Part shown: piece after piece, positions 62,001 through 64,000 of the stretch
How the letters are laid out: each line of letters starts with the position of its first letter
Position numbering within the stretch: position 1 is the stretch's first letter
Translations under genes and position numbers: made by a program
Assembly: GCA_047967505.1 (NCBI GenBank)
Contig: CM106539.1
DNA from: Dipteris shenzhenensis
Taxonomy: Eukaryota > Polypodiophyta > Polypodiopsida > Gleicheniales
DNA length: 64,000 bases
Reading direction: 5' to 3' (one strand)
The notes under the pieces: generated by a model
Databases searched by the model: none
What the model was told of the DNA's origin: nothing
The model's input: the letters and a program-made list of their open reading frames with translations, nothing else

Positions 62001-63382
62001 GGATACAGCCACTTGGCATTCTCAGAGGCCAAGAAATCAGCATATGGGGAGTAAGTTTCATTTTGTTGTACTTCGGATGGTGGAAAGAAACAGCTCCTAC
62101 TCCATTGGTACTATTCTAGATATGTATATAGTCAACCATCATAGGAATAACATCCTATGTGATCCAAAGACTACGGAAACATACAATCGGAAATCTCTTA
62201 AAACAAGATCCACTATCAAATATCTTGTATAAACTTGTGCACAATAAACCACTCCGATCACAGGATCATCCAGTTCTTAGGATCTTTTATCTAGGAACAT
62301 CAAGTTCCAAACAAGGTACTGACAGACCGTCATCAGAAGAGATGTGGTAACCCTCCCTGAGATTGAGTCTAGACTATGGAGCTCCAGGGTTGAACCCAAA
62401 AAATACATGGCTTCTCTCAGGGTAAAGAATCTTAGTCAGCCCTCGTAAAAAATCTAATCACGTTGCCCCCAATCCAATTCAGCCTACTTATACTTCACCC
62501 TAGAGGTCCTTGGGTATGGTTTCACGCTGGATTATACCACCACATAAGAGAATCTTAAATGTAACATACCTTAGTGTCCCATACCACCAAAGTATATTGC
62601 AAATAAAAACCTCAGTGGACAATATGAGTGAATCAGGGTAGCCAATCCCTCTTCAACTCAGATGATTCCAGATTGAGTCAGGGTGGCAAATCCTTTCTCA
62701 ATCCTTTTCTTAATGTGATTATATCACCCCCTTGTGTTACAATACCCCAACCAATAGGTCAAAGAAGAAAACAAGCAGGTAGCATCCCTAACAACTCTTG
62801 AATCTTGACTATCAGTGAGAATCAGAATGACCCCGCCTTTGGACATGATTCAAAGAAGGTATCGAACAAAGACTTATCCTGGTCTAATCAATAAGAACCT
62901 TCATATGTCCAAACGGTAACTCGAAGAAACGTCATAACTCACTATCACATCGAGATTAAAACTTAAAGTAGAAACCAAACAGGAATCTATGCACCAAGAT
63001 TCGGAAAAGGGAGATCCAATTGTCTTAGTTAAGTCCAGTTTAAGATGTAACAAATACTCAGGCACCATCAATGTACCATATATCTAAAAACTTCAAGATA
63101 TATGCAAGAAAAGCATAATTTAACAAAAACCCATCAAATTATAAATGCCACTAGTTACAAATTAAAACCAAATTAACCAAAAGCTGGTCAATTTAAAAAC
63201 AAGACAGTTTACAATTCATACAAAATTGGGGAGCCTCTTGAACCAAGAGTGGTTCAAAAGATCCAGTCGAGCCAAAAATAATTGGGTGTCGGTGAAAACT
63301 GAGGATTTCAACCTCTTCATCGCTTCTCAATAACTCGGAAGCGGTATAAAGACTCTAAAACAAGCTATTTACATTTAGAACA
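62001..63382. other. Spacer right of the Gypsy relic
   Basis: AT-rich with no recognisable domain. A short duplication (TCAGGGTRGCMAATCC, 62634 and 62679) is seen. It could be unrecognised LTR or internal element sequence. Confidence 0.35.
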
Positions 63383-63583
63383 TCACGAGCCTTCTTCAAT
63401 ATATTTCTGGTATTGAGGGGTTTTATAGTAGTGAAGAGCTGCCCAGAGTTCATCCATCAAGGAATCCATCTCTCGTAGCAGGTCATGAGGTCTACGAGGA
63501 ATAATCTTCCATGTGGCCTCGTCCTCCATCTCAATAAAGAAATCGTCTAGCGATGGAGCTTGATTGCTTTGATGGCCTTCCAT
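63383..63583 (-). CDS. Small ORF (66 aa), unrecognised, with upstream TATA-like box
   Basis: The minus-strand ATG at 63583 opens 66 codons: MEGHQSNQAPSLDDFFIEME, and later RRPHDLLREMDSLMDELW, an acidic, probably helical peptide with no membrane segment. A TATA-like CTTTATAAG lies about 100 bp upstream (near 63682), with a pyrimidine-rich leader between. It could be a small host gene, or the first ORF or promoter part of a retroelement. I do not recognise a family. Confidence 0.4.
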   Translation of the reverse strand: MEGHQSNQAPSLDDFFIEMEDEATWKIIPRRPHDLLREMDSLMDELWAALHYYKTPQYQKYIEEGS

Positions 63584-64000
63584 AGGAAGAGCGAACTAGG
63601 TGTGAAGAGCAACGAATGAGGAATAATAATGAAGAGGGTGAAGGGGAAATCGGGGTAAACAGAGCAAGGGTGGGAGACTTATAAAGGTGAGAATCCCAAA
63701 AGCCTAATGCTTTGAATCAAAAAACAGAAGGGCTTTTAGGAAAAGCTCATTCACACTTTTCCAAAAGCATGCTGCCAAAAACAGCGTTGCTTTTCTATTC
63801 TTGGCCAAAAAAAAAAAAAAGTGAAGCATTGAGCGATGATCTCAAAGGCCGCGGTCCCCTAAACGCCAGGCTCACATCCCCCGTCTCCTACGCAGCAGTC
63901 CACGTAGCCCACGCATGTCCATGCTGTTGCGCTAATACCTCAAAGGAGGAAGGCGCTCCGGGCACATCAAATAGAGACGATCAAAACAGGGCGTTTGGAT
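63584..64000. other. 5' flank of the small ORF, to the window edge
   Basis: It carries the TATA-like box near 63682 and a poly-A run at 63807-63821. The last 150 bp are GC-richer, with CCACGTAGCCCACGC near 63900. No coding is seen. Confidence 0.35.

Overview
The window looks like nuclear DNA from a land plant with a large, repeat-rich genome. A conifer or other gymnosperm is my best guess, but that is an inference. The signs are spliced plant genes with GT-AG introns, low gene density (two supportable host genes in 64 kb), many old and decayed Copia and Gypsy LTR retrotransposons, long simple repeats, and many local tandem duplications. Nothing suggests a bacterial or organellar origin.

Layout. 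1-2143 is unrecognised. 2144-7373 is a nearly complete but dead Copia element (E1) with both LTRs, PBS and PPT. 7.4-11.4 kb holds diverged tandem repeats, a broken unrecognised coding stretch (minus strand, 9257-9763) and a ~75 bp inverted repeat. 11.4-17.4 kb is gene-poor, with polypurine and polypyrimidine tracts and a tandem foldback repeat. 17869-19123 (minus) is a three-exon gene for a small hydrophilic LEA-like protein, with three CACGTG boxes upstream. 19.5-24.7 kb is simple-sequence DNA. 24770-25560 is a Gypsy integrase fragment. 26.0-28.5 kb (minus) is a decayed gene of the DUF7869 (transposase-like) family. Upstream of it lies an array of nine or ten short palindromes (28971-29391), then a plus-strand coding fragment (29487-30043).

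30044-34482 (minus) is a second Copia element (E2) of the E1 family. 34483-34849 (minus) is the 5' end of another Copia. 34850-40.8 kb is a tandem pair of a different Copia family (E3 and E4). Inside E3, integrase and most of reverse transcriptase are replaced by a 1.44 kb G-rich satellite with 16 copies of a CpG-rich 20-mer core. 40.8-45.1 kb is intergenic with a MITE-like element. 45300-45443 carries four CACGTG boxes. 50771-55684 (plus) holds six exons of a long-chain acyl-CoA synthetase of the LACS8/LACS9 type. Its last ~260 codons are not in the window, so intron 6 is either longer than 8.3 kb or the gene is truncated. 56.6-62 kb holds tandem duplications, a duplicated retrotransposon PBS region and a decayed Gypsy gag-protease. 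63383-63583 (minus) is a small ORF with a TATA-like box upstream.

How the parts relate. The two host genes are a putative lipid-activating enzyme and a putative stress-type protein; nothing ties them into one pathway. Most other structure is retroelement decay: nonsense mutations of the C-to-T or G-to-A type, deletions at microhomologies, and tandem duplications of 40-260 bp. The two most unusual structures are the DUF7869-like gene with its palindrome array and the G-rich satellite inside a Copia element. Percentages and alignments here were counted by eye.
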